Below are positions 45,865 through 54,870 of a DNA stretch of 64,000 bases, piece after piece. Source of the DNA: UBA6623 sp965238125 (GTDB lineage: Bacteria > Acidobacteriota > Terriglobia > Bryobacterales > UBA6623). The notes under the pieces are model-generated. The model ran no database searches. It was not told where the DNA came from and was given only the letters and a program-made list of their open reading frames with translations. A program made the translations under genes and the position numbers. The first letter of the stretch is position 1, and each line of letters begins with the position of its first letter. The stretch spans positions 4,774,001-4,838,000 of the forward strand of contig OZ250179.1 in assembly GCA_965238125.1 (NCBI GenBank), given 5' to 3'.

Positions 45865-46521
45865 TCACGGCGACGCCGCCGGCAACAATAGCTCATCCCA
45901 GTCCTCGGCGCTGTGCACGTTGCCGGGACGCAGCTTGGCAGCGAGGCAATCACCATGACCGTTGAACAAAAGCAACGGGTGGTAGCAGACCGACTCGAAG
46001 TGTCCGTTGTAGGCACTGCCTTCCTGTTGGCCATGGACCGGACTCTCGGTGGAGTCCATGTCCAGAACGACCCGCTCGGAGTCGTCGAACGCCTCCGCTT
46101 GCCCGACCAGCTCTCGGTTCAGCGCCATCAGCCCCAGCAGGTTCTCTTCGCTCGCCAGCATCTCCGTCTCGAAGCCATGCAGCGTCGAGGTCAAGGCCGC
46201 TCGGCGATCCCAGTTCCTCTGCGAGCCGATCAAGCGAAACGTCGGGTCAGCCGACACTCGGACGGCGTCGTTGACGTCCTCGTAGCCTGCCAAGCGGCTG
46301 TAGATCGACTGGCGCAGCAGATCGGCCAGCGGGAACTTCTTGTTCAAGCCTTGTCGCGAGTCGCTGAGATACTCATCGATCAGCTTCCCGAGACCGAGCC
46401 GCTCGTCCAGTTCGCGAACCAAAATCAGGCCACCGTCGGAAGTGACATGCGATCCCTGGAAATCGACTTTCAACAAGCCGTTGAAACTTAGCTGGAATGG
46501 CTTGGTTTGTTTTTCACCCAT
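45865..46521 (-). pseudogene. IS1380 transposase, N-terminal fragment (subfamily 2)
   Basis: It starts 'MGEKQTKPFQLSFNGLLKVD' and continues 'RQGLNKKFPLADLLRQSIYS' and 'ERVVLDMDSTESPVHGQQEG'. It is about 80-85% identical by eye to the first 210 residues of the 28325 transposase. It stops abruptly at 45865, where the opposite-strand fragment of the other subfamily lies 130 bp away. Upstream sequence (46522-46600) retains the GACGC...TTTATTCAT pattern of the 28218 element's left end. Confidence 0.85.
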
Positions 46522-46627
46522 TGGGTGTTGGCCTCCATGGCGTCCTCATCGGGCTCTAGCCCCTATGAATAAAGACGCTCAAGGCCGTTGGAAGGTCGGG
46601 ATGTCAAACATCAAATTGAAAATGCGG

Positions 46628-46815
46628 GTCTACCACTTTTTGGCAGGCGTCTGTTTGAGCATCCGCGTTTGACAACATCCTGGTATCCCCACTACGATGT
46701 CTCGGCCGACGGCCGGCGGTTTGTCATAGCCGACCCGGTCGGGGGCATTCCCGAGCTGTCGATCCGCGTTATGCAAAACTGGTTCGCCGAGTTCCGCGAC
46801 CGCGAGCGAGAGTGA
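46628..46815 (+). pseudogene. C-terminal fragment of a kinase-propeller protein
   Basis: It reads 'LFGRRLFEHPRLTTSWYPHY', 'DVSADGRRFVIADPVGGIPE' and 'SIRVMQNWFAEFRDRERE'. This is the same ending as the kinase at 17398 ('DVSSDGQRFVIPDAAQG', 'VVLNWFEEFRDRE'). The rest of the gene is replaced by IS1380 debris. Confidence 0.8.
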
Positions 46816-46816
46816 C

Positions 46817-46895
46817 ATGACCGGCCGAACCTTATCGCATTACCGCATCACCGAAAAGCTCGGTGAGGGCGGCATGGGTGTGGTTTATGCGGCCC
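46817..46895 (+). pseudogene. N-terminal fragment of a second serine/threonine kinase
   Basis: ATG 46817 is one base after the preceding TGA. It reads 'MTGRTLSHYRITEKLGEGGM' and 'GVVYAAP', the standard start and glycine loop of these kinases, then loses homology. Two kinase genes therefore once stood in tandem here. Confidence 0.8.
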
Positions 46896-47381
46896 CGAGC
46901 ACAGGTTCGGGACCTATGGCTGGAGGTTCTACATTTTTCATCCATTGGCGGTAGCATGCAGTGGGGCAGGTCTCCAGGCCTGCCCATTCCTCGATCCGCC
47001 CATAAGCCGGCGGGCAGCGATCAACCCGGCTCCCGCCGCGGGGTCGACTTAATACCGGCCCTGGGCGCAAGCCCGGGGATGGAATATCCCTACCCCCACC
47101 GCCTCCGGCCCTGGGCGAACGCCCGGCAACGCCGGGCGTTCGGGGGCTTGGGGCGGGGCCAAAGACCGGCCGCCAAGCGGCCGGTCCCCGTAGCGACCCG
47201 GCCCACGGCTCACGGTTCACGGCTCACGTACCCCGGCGACACGTACCCCGGCGACACGGAATGCGACACGGAATCCCATCACGCGAGTAAAGAAAATATT
47301 TCCCCTTTATTTCCAATCACTCAGTAAATTCAACCCCCCGCTACCCTTCCCCCCCTGCCTTATCCTGGTAACGAGGTAACC
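46896..47381. other. Intergenic region rich in hairpins and short direct repeats
   Basis: No gene is supported. It contains GACCGGCCGC-CAA-GCGGCCGGTC, a perfect 10-bp hairpin; CGAACGCCCGG-CAA-CCGGGCGTTCG (47114-47141); a tandem GTACCCCGGCGACAC (x2, about 47227-47256); and CACGGCTCACGGTTCACGGC repeats just before. Such piles of palindromes suggest decayed REP-like elements. Confidence 0.5.
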
Positions 47382-48185
47382 ATGGCCACCAACAAACAAA
47401 CCCGCGCCAACCGCGCAAACGCCAAAAAATCCACCGGACCACGCACCACCGCCGGCAAAACCCGCTCTTCCAAAAACGCTCTCAAGCACGGCCTGCTCTC
47501 CCAAGACTCCGTCCTTCCCGGCGAAGCCCCCGAAGAATTCGACCGTCAACTCACCGCCATCGAGGACTGGGTCCTCCCCCGCAACCCGCTGGAGCGCGAA
47601 ATCTGTCGCCAAATCGCCGACGCCGCCTGGCACATGCAGCGCCTCTCGCGCATCGAGACGGCCATGATGACCGCCAAGATGAACCACGTCCGCGCCTACG
47701 TCGAACACATCAAGTCCGACGTCGATCTCGACCGCGAAGACCAAACCAGGCTTCTCGGCAAAGCCATGCTCGGCGGCACCCAATCGGTCGTCCAACTCTC
47801 GCGCTACGACGGACATCTCACTCGCCGCTTCTACCGCGCCGTCGAACTGCTCACCGAGATCCGCCAAGGCGAGCGAAAATCCCGCGAGGCCCGCAACAAA
47901 GGCGATCACGGCTTCGACGTTTACAGCCCCACCGATCCGCCCGAGTTTCAGCATCAATACATCCCCGCCAAACCCGACATAATCAACCGCGCCGCCCCCA
48001 ACCGAGCCGTCCCCAACCGAGCCGCGCACGTAAGTGAGCGGTATCAGACGAACCCCCAAGACCATAAGGAAGGCGGCGGACCCGAAGCATCCCACGACCG
48101 CGTCCCCACCACCGACCCCGTCAACCCACCCACCGCCGAAACCCGCCCCACCACGCCCGTGAAAGCCCCGCCACTCCTACGCTAG
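47382..48185 (+). CDS. Hypothetical protein with N-terminal 'STGPRT..GK..S..NALKHGL' motif
   Basis: The product is 267 aa. Its first 45 residues ('NRANAKKSTGPRTTAGKTRS', 'SKNALKHGLLSQD') match a very common motif of small proteins in Acidobacteria and Planctomycetes whose role is unknown. A helical region follows ('PLEREICRQIADAAWHMQRL'). The C-terminal 80 residues are Pro/Asn/Thr-rich and low complexity, and include a stretch related to the repeat at 5208 ('NRAAPNRAVPNRAAHVSER'). Such genes often look like multi-copy or domesticated mobile genes; this is an impression. The codons are unusually C-rich. Confidence 0.75.
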   Translation: MATNKQTRANRANAKKSTGPRTTAGKTRSSKNALKHGLLSQDSVLPGEAPEEFDRQLTAIEDWVLPRNPLEREICRQIADAAWHMQRLSRIETAMMTAKMNHVRAYVEHIKSDVDLDREDQTRLLGKAMLGGTQSVVQLSRYDGHLTRRFYRAVELLTEIRQGERKSREARNKGDHGFDVYSPTDPPEFQHQYIPAKPDIINRAAPNRAVPNRAAHVSERYQTNPQDHKEGGGPEASHDRVPTTDPVNPPTAETRPTTPVKAPPLLR

Positions 48186-48625
48186 CCGTACGCTAGCCGA
48201 TGTTTGGCGCCAAACGCGGCCCGAAACAACCGAACCCACCCACCCAACGCCACACCTCCATCCAAAATCTCCAAAAACACCCCAAAAACCCACTTCCAAT
48301 CAATCCACCACCCCAAGACCCTCTCCAACCCCCCTCCCGAGCCCAAGCCCGGCCCTGGCCCAAGCCCCCGCCTGCAATCCGCCCTCGTGATGGTCGCACC
48401 CAGGCCGGCCACGAGCATCCAAACCGTCGCGCCCGTAGCCAAAGAATCAATATAAATCCCGTAATATCAATAACATCGCAACAACCCTCCAACCCCTCAC
48501 AAAATCGACCATACGAACCCAATTGCCCCACAGCCGTCCTTACGGCCCCGCATCCCCCCACCCGGGCGAGCCCTGAAGGGGCGACAGGAAGGCCCCCGAC
48601 ACCCATTTTCATGGCGGTATTATGA
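48186..48625. other. Low-complexity, strongly G-depleted stretch
   Basis: The plus strand is almost free of G between about 48230 and 48345, mostly A and C with C-runs up to six. The frame at 48200-48625 on the plus strand is Pro/Gln-rich and unlike any protein I know. The minus strand reads Gly/Trp-rich. I call no gene here. Confidence 0.55.
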
Positions 48626-48667
48626 GTGCCGCGCGGTCATGGAACGGAGCCGTCCCCTTCTTTCAAG

Positions 48668-49330
48668 TCAATGGCAGCCCATACAGGCGAAATTCGTTCC
48701 GTGGCAGGGCAGGCAGGTCGCCTTGTCGAGGTTGACCTTGCCGGTCGAATGCAGATCGATGAACTCGCGAGTGTGGCCGGCCGGCTTGAGGTTGATGCCG
48801 GACAGGTGGCACTCTTCGCAACTAAAGGGATTGTCGATCTCGGTATGGCAGACCAGGCAGTCGGACATCACCGGCAGATTCGCCTGGGACGCGAGGTCGG
48901 TTTCTTCCAGTCCGCGATGGCAGCTTTGGCAGGAGTTGTCGCTGTTCAGCAGGCGGCCCATGTGGTCGGCTTTCCCCAGGTAGCTCCCAGAGTCAAGCGC
49001 GGCCCGTATGATCGCGGCGACGTTGCCGAGCTTCAAGTGAAATTCGTGATTGAAGCGGAATGTTCGCTCTTTCAACTCACGCTCGGCGAGCCAAGCGGTA
49101 TCCACCGACGGGGTGGTTTCGCCGTTATGGCACGCCAGGCAGGTTTCTGCGGTGGGTAGGTTGCGGTCGGCGGCCTGCTTGCTCGCGGACGCCGCGCTGT
49201 GACAAATGGTGCAGGTCGCACCGACCTTGTTGAGATGGAGTTGGTGCGAAAACTTGGTCTCGGCGGCCAAGGCCTGAGTGGCGACCAACAGGCACAAAAG
49301 CGGAATCCACACTCGTCGCAACAACGCCAT
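48668..49330 (-). CDS. Periplasmic heptaheme cytochrome c
   Basis: The product is about 220 aa from ATG 49330, with signal peptide 'PLLCLLVATQALAAE'. Seven CxxCH heme motifs are present in order: CTICH, CLACH, CQSCH, CLVCH, CEECH, CLPCH and CMGCH, the last forming the very C-terminus. Additional His residues ('SHQLHLN', 'NHEFHLK', 'ADHMGRL') can serve as distal ligands. It is probably an electron carrier of the cytochrome c7/NrfH-like kind. It lies 117 bp downstream of the sorbosone-type dehydrogenase gene on the same strand, a possible electron donor. Confidence 0.92.
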   Translation of the reverse strand: MALLRRVWIPLLCLLVATQALAAETKFSHQLHLNKVGATCTICHSAASASKQAADRNLPTAETCLACHNGETTPSVDTAWLAERELKERTFRFNHEFHLKLGNVAAIIRAALDSGSYLGKADHMGRLLNSDNSCQSCHRGLEETDLASQANLPVMSDCLVCHTEIDNPFSCEECHLSGINLKPAGHTREFIDLHSTGKVNLDKATCLPCHGTNFACMGCH

Positions 49331-49446
49331 ACATCGAATCGGCGGAATCGAGGACTCGGAAAACCGCGGCGCGGCGGAAGGCTGCGCGAGCGGCAAGCAC
49401 AATAAGAGGCCGGGACGCCGCCTGCGCGCGGGTTGCCTAATGCAGC

Positions 49447-50655
49447 TTAGCCCTTATAGGAAATGCGCCACAGCTTGCGGCCGCCGTCGTCGGAGACCAG
49501 CATGGAACCGTCGGGCATTTGCAGCAAGCCGACCGGACGTCCCCAAACCTCGCGCTGGTCTTCGCCGAGCATCCAGCCTTTCAAGAAATCCCGCGGCCCC
49601 GAAGTCGGCATCCCGTCCTTGAACGGAATGAAGGTCACGCTGTAGCCGATGCGCTTCGCGCGGTTCCAAGAGCCGTGAAAAGCCAGGAACAGCCCGCTTC
49701 GATACTTCTCGGGGAACTGCTCGCCGGTGTAGAAGAGAATGTCGAGCACGGCGACGTGAGCGCCCAAAAGGACGTCGGGGTAGAGCGTGCTCTTGACCTT
49801 GTCGGGGGCGACGTCTTTGTGACGCGGCTCCTCGTGCGGGCCGTTATAGGCAACGGGCCAGCCGTAGAAGGCGCCCTCCTCGATGTTGACCAGGAAATCG
49901 TTGGCAATGTCGTCACCCAACCCGTCGCGCTCTTGCACCGCGCCCCACAGCGAATCGCTGCCCGGATGCCACCGCAGCCCGATCGTATTGCGCAATCCCG
50001 TCGCGAGGATCTCGACATCGCTGCCGTCCGGGTTCGAACGCAACACGGTCGCTCGCTTGGGGTCTTCCCCGAGATCGATATTCGAGCCCGAGCCGACGGT
50101 CGTGTAGAGTTTCTTGTGGTCGCGGTCAAAAAGCAGAGTGCGGGTCCAGTGCCCGGTACCCATCCCTTCGAGCGAAATGATCTCTTCGCCCTCGCCGCTC
50201 ACGTCCATGGCTTCGGCGTCGTATTTGTAGCGTTTGATCGAGGTCGGCTCGGCGACGTAGAGCCAGTCCTCGTGTATCGCCAGGCCGAAAGGACGATCCA
50301 GCCCCTCGATGATCTTTTTGGCTTTCTTCTCCTGAATGACGTAGACCAAGCCGTTCGGCTCGCGGCGTCCACCGCTGTCGGTAAGCAGAATCTCTTGGTT
50401 CGGCCCGAGCATCATGAACCGCGGCCGGGCCTCGAATCCCGACATATACTCTTCAACGTGAAACCCTGGGGGCAACGAAAGCCCCGCCCCGTCGGGTTTA
50501 TCGACCACCTTCGGTCGGTTGCTGGCCGATGGTGTATGGAAGGGATCGGGAAGCCCTTCCCAGTTCACCGGAAGCTTGGGCGATTGGGAAACCGCGGCCC
50601 CGGCAACAAGGAGCAGCGTCGCGACGGCGAGGTAGAAACCTTGATGCTTTCTCAT
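49447..50655 (-). CDS. PQQ-dependent sugar (sorbosone-type) dehydrogenase
   Basis: The product is 402 aa with signal peptide 'FYLAVATLLLVAGAAVSQ'. It is a six-bladed soluble propeller of the GDH/sorbosone dehydrogenase family: 'PPGFHVEEYMSGFEARPRFM', 'LYTTVGSGSNIDLGEDPKRA', 'ATGLRNTIGLRWHPGSDSLW', 'EEGAFYGWPVAYNGPHEEPR', 'FHGSWNRAKRIGYSVTFIPF', 'LLQMPDGSMLVSDDGGRKLW'. Most members use PQQ, and electrons may pass to the adjacent heptaheme cytochrome; this pairing is inferred from position. No PQQ biosynthesis genes lie in the window. Confidence 0.9.
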   Translation of the reverse strand: MRKHQGFYLAVATLLLVAGAAVSQSPKLPVNWEGLPDPFHTPSASNRPKVVDKPDGAGLSLPPGFHVEEYMSGFEARPRFMMLGPNQEILLTDSGGRREPNGLVYVIQEKKAKKIIEGLDRPFGLAIHEDWLYVAEPTSIKRYKYDAEAMDVSGEGEEIISLEGMGTGHWTRTLLFDRDHKKLYTTVGSGSNIDLGEDPKRATVLRSNPDGSDVEILATGLRNTIGLRWHPGSDSLWGAVQERDGLGDDIANDFLVNIEEGAFYGWPVAYNGPHEEPRHKDVAPDKVKSTLYPDVLLGAHVAVLDILFYTGEQFPEKYRSGLFLAFHGSWNRAKRIGYSVTFIPFKDGMPTSGPRDFLKGWMLGEDQREVWGRPVGLLQMPDGSMLVSDDGGRKLWRISYKG

Positions 50656-50756
50656 AAGCAGCAGTATCGTATATTCGGCGGCTCGGTGGGAATAGAGCTT
50701 GTGATTTCGAGTGAGGCTCGATCCGCGATTGATGGTTCCGAGAACACCCGCTAGGA

Positions 50757-50815
50757 CCGGCTGAGAGCCGCTCTGTACTGCTGACAGGGACCGGCACGAG
50801 TGTCGGTCGCTATTG
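50757..50815 (+). repeat. REP-like repeat, family C, copy 4
   Basis: ACCGGCTGAGAGCCGCTCTG is followed by GGGACCGGCACGAGTGTCGG and TCGCTA. The first hairpin has changed arms (CGGCT/AGCCG), and the second is CCGGCA/TGTCGG with one wobble pair. It lies upstream of the sorbosone-type gene. Confidence 0.55.
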
Positions 50816-50824
50816 GGGGCCGGT

Positions 50825-51523
50825 TTAGATTCCGAAGAGTTGGATCGCTAGGCCGGAACCGGCGATCGCGAGACCGGCGAGGGTATTGGCGTGAGCTTCG
50901 AGCCTACGAAGCGGGGCGAGCTGCAACCCGTAGAAGCCGATCGTCACGACCAGCAGCATCGTGAGGATCGTGGTCGACCCGAAGGCGACCGTGACTGGAA
51001 CGACGACCCAGGTGCCGAGCCCGATGGCCGGGGCCATCAGCAGCGGGATCAGCGGTTCGCACGGACCGAGTACGAAAATGATGAACAGACTCCAGGCCGT
51101 GACGGTAGCCGGCGAAGTCGCGCCGTGGTCATGCGCCTGCCCGCCGTGGTCGTGCGTGTGCACCGAGCCTTCACCGTGCGAGTGAATGTGGCGCTGCTTG
51201 CGTCGCCGCCGGGCGAACGACCAAGCGGCATAGGTCAACCCAAAAAAGATCAGCAACCAAGCCGCCACTTCACCTCGGGCGCCCTCGATCCACTCCAGCC
51301 GCGCCACGGCAACGCCCAACCCCAGACCCAGCCCGCCCAGCACAACCGACGACAAAACGTGGCCCACGCCGCAGAGGCATGTGATACCCCAAACTTTACG
51401 CAAAGACCAGCCGCGGGCCTTGCCGAGTACGACAAAAGGCAGGGAATGGTCGATGCCGATCAACGTGTGAATGAAGCCGACGCTGACGGCCGAGACCAGC
51501 AGAATGTTTAAGGACGTTTCCAT
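50825..51523 (-). CDS. Membrane transporter with His-rich loop (NiCoT/TauE-like)
   Basis: The product is 232 aa from ATG 51523 ('METSLNILLVSAVSVGF'). Six hydrophobic helices are visible. The first carries 'HTLIGIDHSLPFVVLGKARG', with the H-x4-D pattern of nickel/cobalt and UreH/HupE-like permeases. A central loop is His-rich ('RHIHSHGEGSVHTHDHGG'), which suggests divalent-metal handling. The second half repeats the fold ('FVLGPCEPLIPLLMAPAIGL'). Metal or sulfite export are both possible; I favour a metal. The frame is open 16 codons further upstream. Confidence 0.75.
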   Translation of the reverse strand: METSLNILLVSAVSVGFIHTLIGIDHSLPFVVLGKARGWSLRKVWGITCLCGVGHVLSSVVLGGLGLGLGVAVARLEWIEGARGEVAAWLLIFFGLTYAAWSFARRRRKQRHIHSHGEGSVHTHDHGGQAHDHGATSPATVTAWSLFIIFVLGPCEPLIPLLMAPAIGLGTWVVVPVTVAFGSTTILTMLLVVTIGFYGLQLAPLRRLEAHANTLAGLAIAGSGLAIQLFGI

Positions 51524-51786
51524 CGCAAAGTAACGCCGAGCACGCCCAAGCGCCGCCCAAGCGCCGCTCAAATAAGTTCTATTGAATCAGTACACCGGTT
51601 CGGCGCGAAGTGGACTGTCCCCGATTCTTTCACAGTTCCTGGGGGCTCGAACCGTCCCATCAAGGTAGCACGAAACGAATGTGGGAACCAGCGACAATTG
51701 TCGAGAGGCCCCGGCCTTGACTCCTGTATAATTTCAGCGAGTCGGCCGGATGGGCCGTGGGATCAAACGAAGATCACGGAGGCGCT

Positions 51787-53121
51787 ATGCTCTCTCGTCG
51801 CAATTGGTTAAAGGGAATCGCCGGCGGGCTTTCGGCCCGCATGCTTTCAGCAGCGACCTGGCCGCAATTTCGCGGCCCGGGGGCGCTGGGTACCGTGGCT
51901 GACGATCCGCGGCTTCCTGTTTCCTGGAGCACGACGGAGAACGTTCTTTGGAAAGCCGCGATTCCCGGCAAGGGTTGGTCATGTCCGGTGGTTTGGGATG
52001 AGCGGGTCTACCTGACCTCGAACATCCGCGCTTCGGGCGAGGCCGAGACACCGGCGGGATTCTACGAGGGCGCTGTTCGCCAACCAATCGCCGAAGAAGA
52101 GCACCGCTGGCTGGGCTATGGAATCAACTTCGCCGACGGGAAGATCGCCTGGGAGACGGAATTGCACAAGGGCGTTCCGAAAGTCCCTCGGCATCGCAAG
52201 AATTCCTACGCGTCGGAAACGCCGGTCACCGACGGCCGGCACGTCTACTTTCACTTCGGCGACTTGGCAACCTATTGCCTCGACATGGCGGGCAAGGTTG
52301 TGTGGACGAAGGAGTGGGAACCGGTCGAGACGCGCTGGGGGTACGGCACGGCTTCTTCGCCGGCGCTCGACGAAAACCGGCTTTACATCACCAACGACAA
52401 CCAAGAGCAGTCGTATACAGTTGCGCTCGATAAGAACACGGGGAAAGAGATTTGGCGCGCCGAACGCGATGAGCCGACGACCTGGTCAACGCCTTTCGTC
52501 TGGAAACACGATCAGCGGACGGAGATCATCACCGCCGGCCGCGAGAAGATCCGATCCTACGACCTTGACGGGAAGCTGCTGTGGGAGGTCAGTGGGATGT
52601 CGTCGCTGTCGATCCCGACGCCGTTTTCGACGGGCGGGCTGCTCTATGTGACGTCGGGTTATCACGGCAGCAAGGAGCGGCCGATTTACGCGATCCGGCC
52701 CGGAGCCTCGGGCGACATCACTCTTGCCCCGGGCGAGACCTCGAACGAATACATCGCCTGGAGCGTACCGCAAGGCGGTCCCTATCACCCTTCGCCGGTG
52801 ATCTACGACGGCCTCTATTACACCTTGCTCGACCGCGGGTTTCTTACCTGCCACGATGCGAAGACCGGCGAAGAAGTCTACGGCAAGCAACGCATCGAAG
52901 TCGGCAGCGGGAATTTCACCAGCTCGCTGTGGGCTTACAAGGGGCGCATTTTCTGCTTGAGCGAGGCGGGCGACTGCTACGTGGTCGAGGCGGGGCCGGA
53001 TTTCAAAGTTGTGGGCAAGAATTCGCTCGGTGAGATGTGTATGGCCACCCCCGCGATCGCTGACGGCAATTTGTTGATTCGCACCTTCTCGTACTTGTAC
53101 CGGCTGGGCGAACGGGGTTAG
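51787..53121 (+). CDS. PQQ-binding-like beta-propeller protein, Tat-exported
   Basis: ATG 51787 follows GGAGG. The N-terminus 'MLSRRNWLKGIAGGLSARML' is Tat-like. The rest (about 420 aa) is an eight-bladed PQQ/WD-like propeller: 'WPQFRGPGALGTVADDPRLP', 'GWSCPVVWDERVYLTSNIRA', 'TASSPALDENRLYITNDNQE', 'STGGLLYVTSGYHGSKERPI', 'YHPSPVIYDGLYYTLLDRGF', 'MATPAIADGNLLIRTFSYLY'. No catalytic residues can be assigned with confidence. Such proteins are frequent in Planctomycetes and Acidobacteria. Confidence 0.88.
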   Translation: MLSRRNWLKGIAGGLSARMLSAATWPQFRGPGALGTVADDPRLPVSWSTTENVLWKAAIPGKGWSCPVVWDERVYLTSNIRASGEAETPAGFYEGAVRQPIAEEEHRWLGYGINFADGKIAWETELHKGVPKVPRHRKNSYASETPVTDGRHVYFHFGDLATYCLDMAGKVVWTKEWEPVETRWGYGTASSPALDENRLYITNDNQEQSYTVALDKNTGKEIWRAERDEPTTWSTPFVWKHDQRTEIITAGREKIRSYDLDGKLLWEVSGMSSLSIPTPFSTGGLLYVTSGYHGSKERPIYAIRPGASGDITLAPGETSNEYIAWSVPQGGPYHPSPVIYDGLYYTLLDRGFLTCHDAKTGEEVYGKQRIEVGSGNFTSSLWAYKGRIFCLSEAGDCYVVEAGPDFKVVGKNSLGEMCMATPAIADGNLLIRTFSYLYRLGERG

Positions 53122-53196
53122 CGGGCAGGGAATTCCGGGCGGCAGGTCAAACCGCCCTGAGTCCTGGTAGCGAGACGAAGATTTCCTCTAGTCTTA

Positions 53197-54289
53197 CTGA
53201 GTCTCGCATAATATACTGTCAATCGAGACAAAGAGAAGACTGTTTCCAGAAAGCGGTAATCAAGCGCGGTTTGCGGCGCATTCGCCGCAGCGCTTTGCGG
53301 GCGCGCTCGTCGAGTTCCCAGTAGTCCTTCGGGCAGACGTTGGGCAACTCGTGCTGCTTCCAGTACGCCCAAATGTATTCCACCGGGTTCAACTCCGGCG
53401 CATAGGGCGGCAAGTACTCCGTTGCGATGTGATCCTCGGAGAGCTGGATGAACTCCCGCACCAGGCGGCTGCGGTGCGCCGGCAGCCGGTCCCAGACGAT
53501 CAGCAGTGGGCCGTCGATGTGGCGCACCAAAGCCTTCAGGAAGTCGATGACCTCCAGCTCGCCGATCGCGCCGGGATAGAGCCGGAAGTAAAAGTTGCGC
53601 AACGTCAGCCCGGCCGACACCGACAGCTTGTCCCAGTTGAAGTTGAACTCCAACACCGGTGTCTCGCCGCGCGGCGCCCAGGTGCGGCAACGATGCGGCT
53701 TCTGACTCAATCCGCTTTCGTCGATGAAGACGATCGTACGTTCTTCTTTGCGGGCTTTTTTTTAATGGCCGGCCAAGTCTTGCGCTGCCAGCCGCGGATG
53801 GCCTCTTCGTTGCGCTCCCGCGCTTTGCCGACGGGCCGTTGCGGGCTCCAACCGAGCGCCCGCAGGATCTTCCAGACATGGCCCTCGTGATAGCGCACGC
53901 CGAACTCGTCTCCGATCAGACGAGCGACCCGCGGACAGCTCCACAGCGGCGTCGGGAAGCCGTGCGCCTCGGGGCCTTCCAGCAGCAACGCCTCGAGGCG
54001 TTCGAGCTGCGCGGCGTCCAACAGCGGCTTACGGCCGGCGCGGCCGGCCTGGCGCAACCCGGCTTCGCCGTCACGCCGGTATCGTCGCAGCCACTCGCTG
54101 ACGCTTTGCCGCGCGACCTTCAATCGCCTCGCTGTCTCGGACTGACTACAGCCTTGCTCGACCAACCGGATCGCTTTGAAACGGCGCTTCTCCAGGGCCT
54201 CGAAATCCCGCCGTACGCCTTTTGTATTTCCCATACATACAAAGACGTACGTACCCCAAAAAGATGTCACTTTATTTTGCGAGACTCAA
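53197..54289 (-). mobile_element. IS630-type insertion sequence, copy 5 of 6
   Basis: 1,093 bp, flanked by TA at 53195-53196 and 54290-54291. It sits 75 bp after the propeller gene and interrupts the AlbA_2-like gene. Copy 6 begins 580 bp away in the same orientation. Confidence 0.93.
53219..54234 (-). CDS. IS630-type transposase, orfA/orfB (copy 5)
   Basis: OrfA runs 54234-53707 and orfB to 53219, with the A8 run intact. No substitutions in catalytic regions. Confidence 0.88.
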
Positions 54290-54870
54290 TAGGACGCCTT
54301 CCTCCGCCCCATCCGGCCAGGGAACCGATTTGACGCGAAGGGGTATGACGGCGGGGTCTATAGAGTTTTGCAGGACGTCTTCAAGCAGCGTCTCCAACTT
54401 GCCGCAAGCCGGAATAGGCACGACATGGTCGGCTCTCGGCGGGTCCTCGTCCGTCTCTGCGATTCCAAGGACCAAATGTCCTCCGTGACTGTTCGCCAAG
54501 CAAACAACTTGTCTCACTAGCTCACGCTTGGCGTGTTCGGACAGGTGCGGATTCGTTGCTGACCAAGGCTCACCTTTCTTGTGCGGAAGGGGTCCCTTTA
54601 ACTCGACCGTCTCACTCTCTGGGACTCCAAGCCTGCAGAACTCGTCAACGTCTGGGGCTGTGAGCGTTTCAAGCTGTTTCGTCAGGAGTCCAGCCATTTC
54701 TTAACCTCGCGAACCACCCTACCGCCATTATCGCAACCCCCTTAATGCCAACCCCGAGGGACTCGCGCGCTGCGGTATGGTTTCAGGCATGAAACGGGTT
54801 TACGCCCTCGCGCTCGTTGCGGCATTCGCGGCTTCACTCGGGGCGCAGCAACCCACGGCCGAAGAACTTA

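Larger units (their letters stand above)
53147..54697 (-). pseudogene. AlbA_2/Schlafen-like DNA-binding domain protein, interrupted by IS630 copy 5
   Basis: ATG 54695-54697 opens 'MAGLLTKQLETLTAPDVDEF'. The centre has the AlbA_2 signature: 'ESETVELKGPLPHKKGEPW', 'ELVRQVVCLANSHGGHLVLG', 'IAETDEDPPRADHVVPIPA'. IS630 copy 5 (53197-54289) enters after 'EEGVL'. Removing it restores 'EEGVLRLEEIFVSLPGLRAV' and a stop at 53147-53149, so about 15 residues are displaced. Original length about 154 aa. This family binds nucleic acids and is often linked to mobile DNA or defence. Confidence 0.78.

Noticed and set aside
47220..47260. CRISPR-like short repeats (GTACCCCGGCGACAC twice)
   Set aside because: Only two adjacent units without spacers, so it is a simple tandem duplication. 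No cas genes lie in the window.
48200..48625. 141-aa Pro-rich protein on the plus strand
   Set aside because: The composition follows the low-complexity DNA, and there is no start signal or domain.
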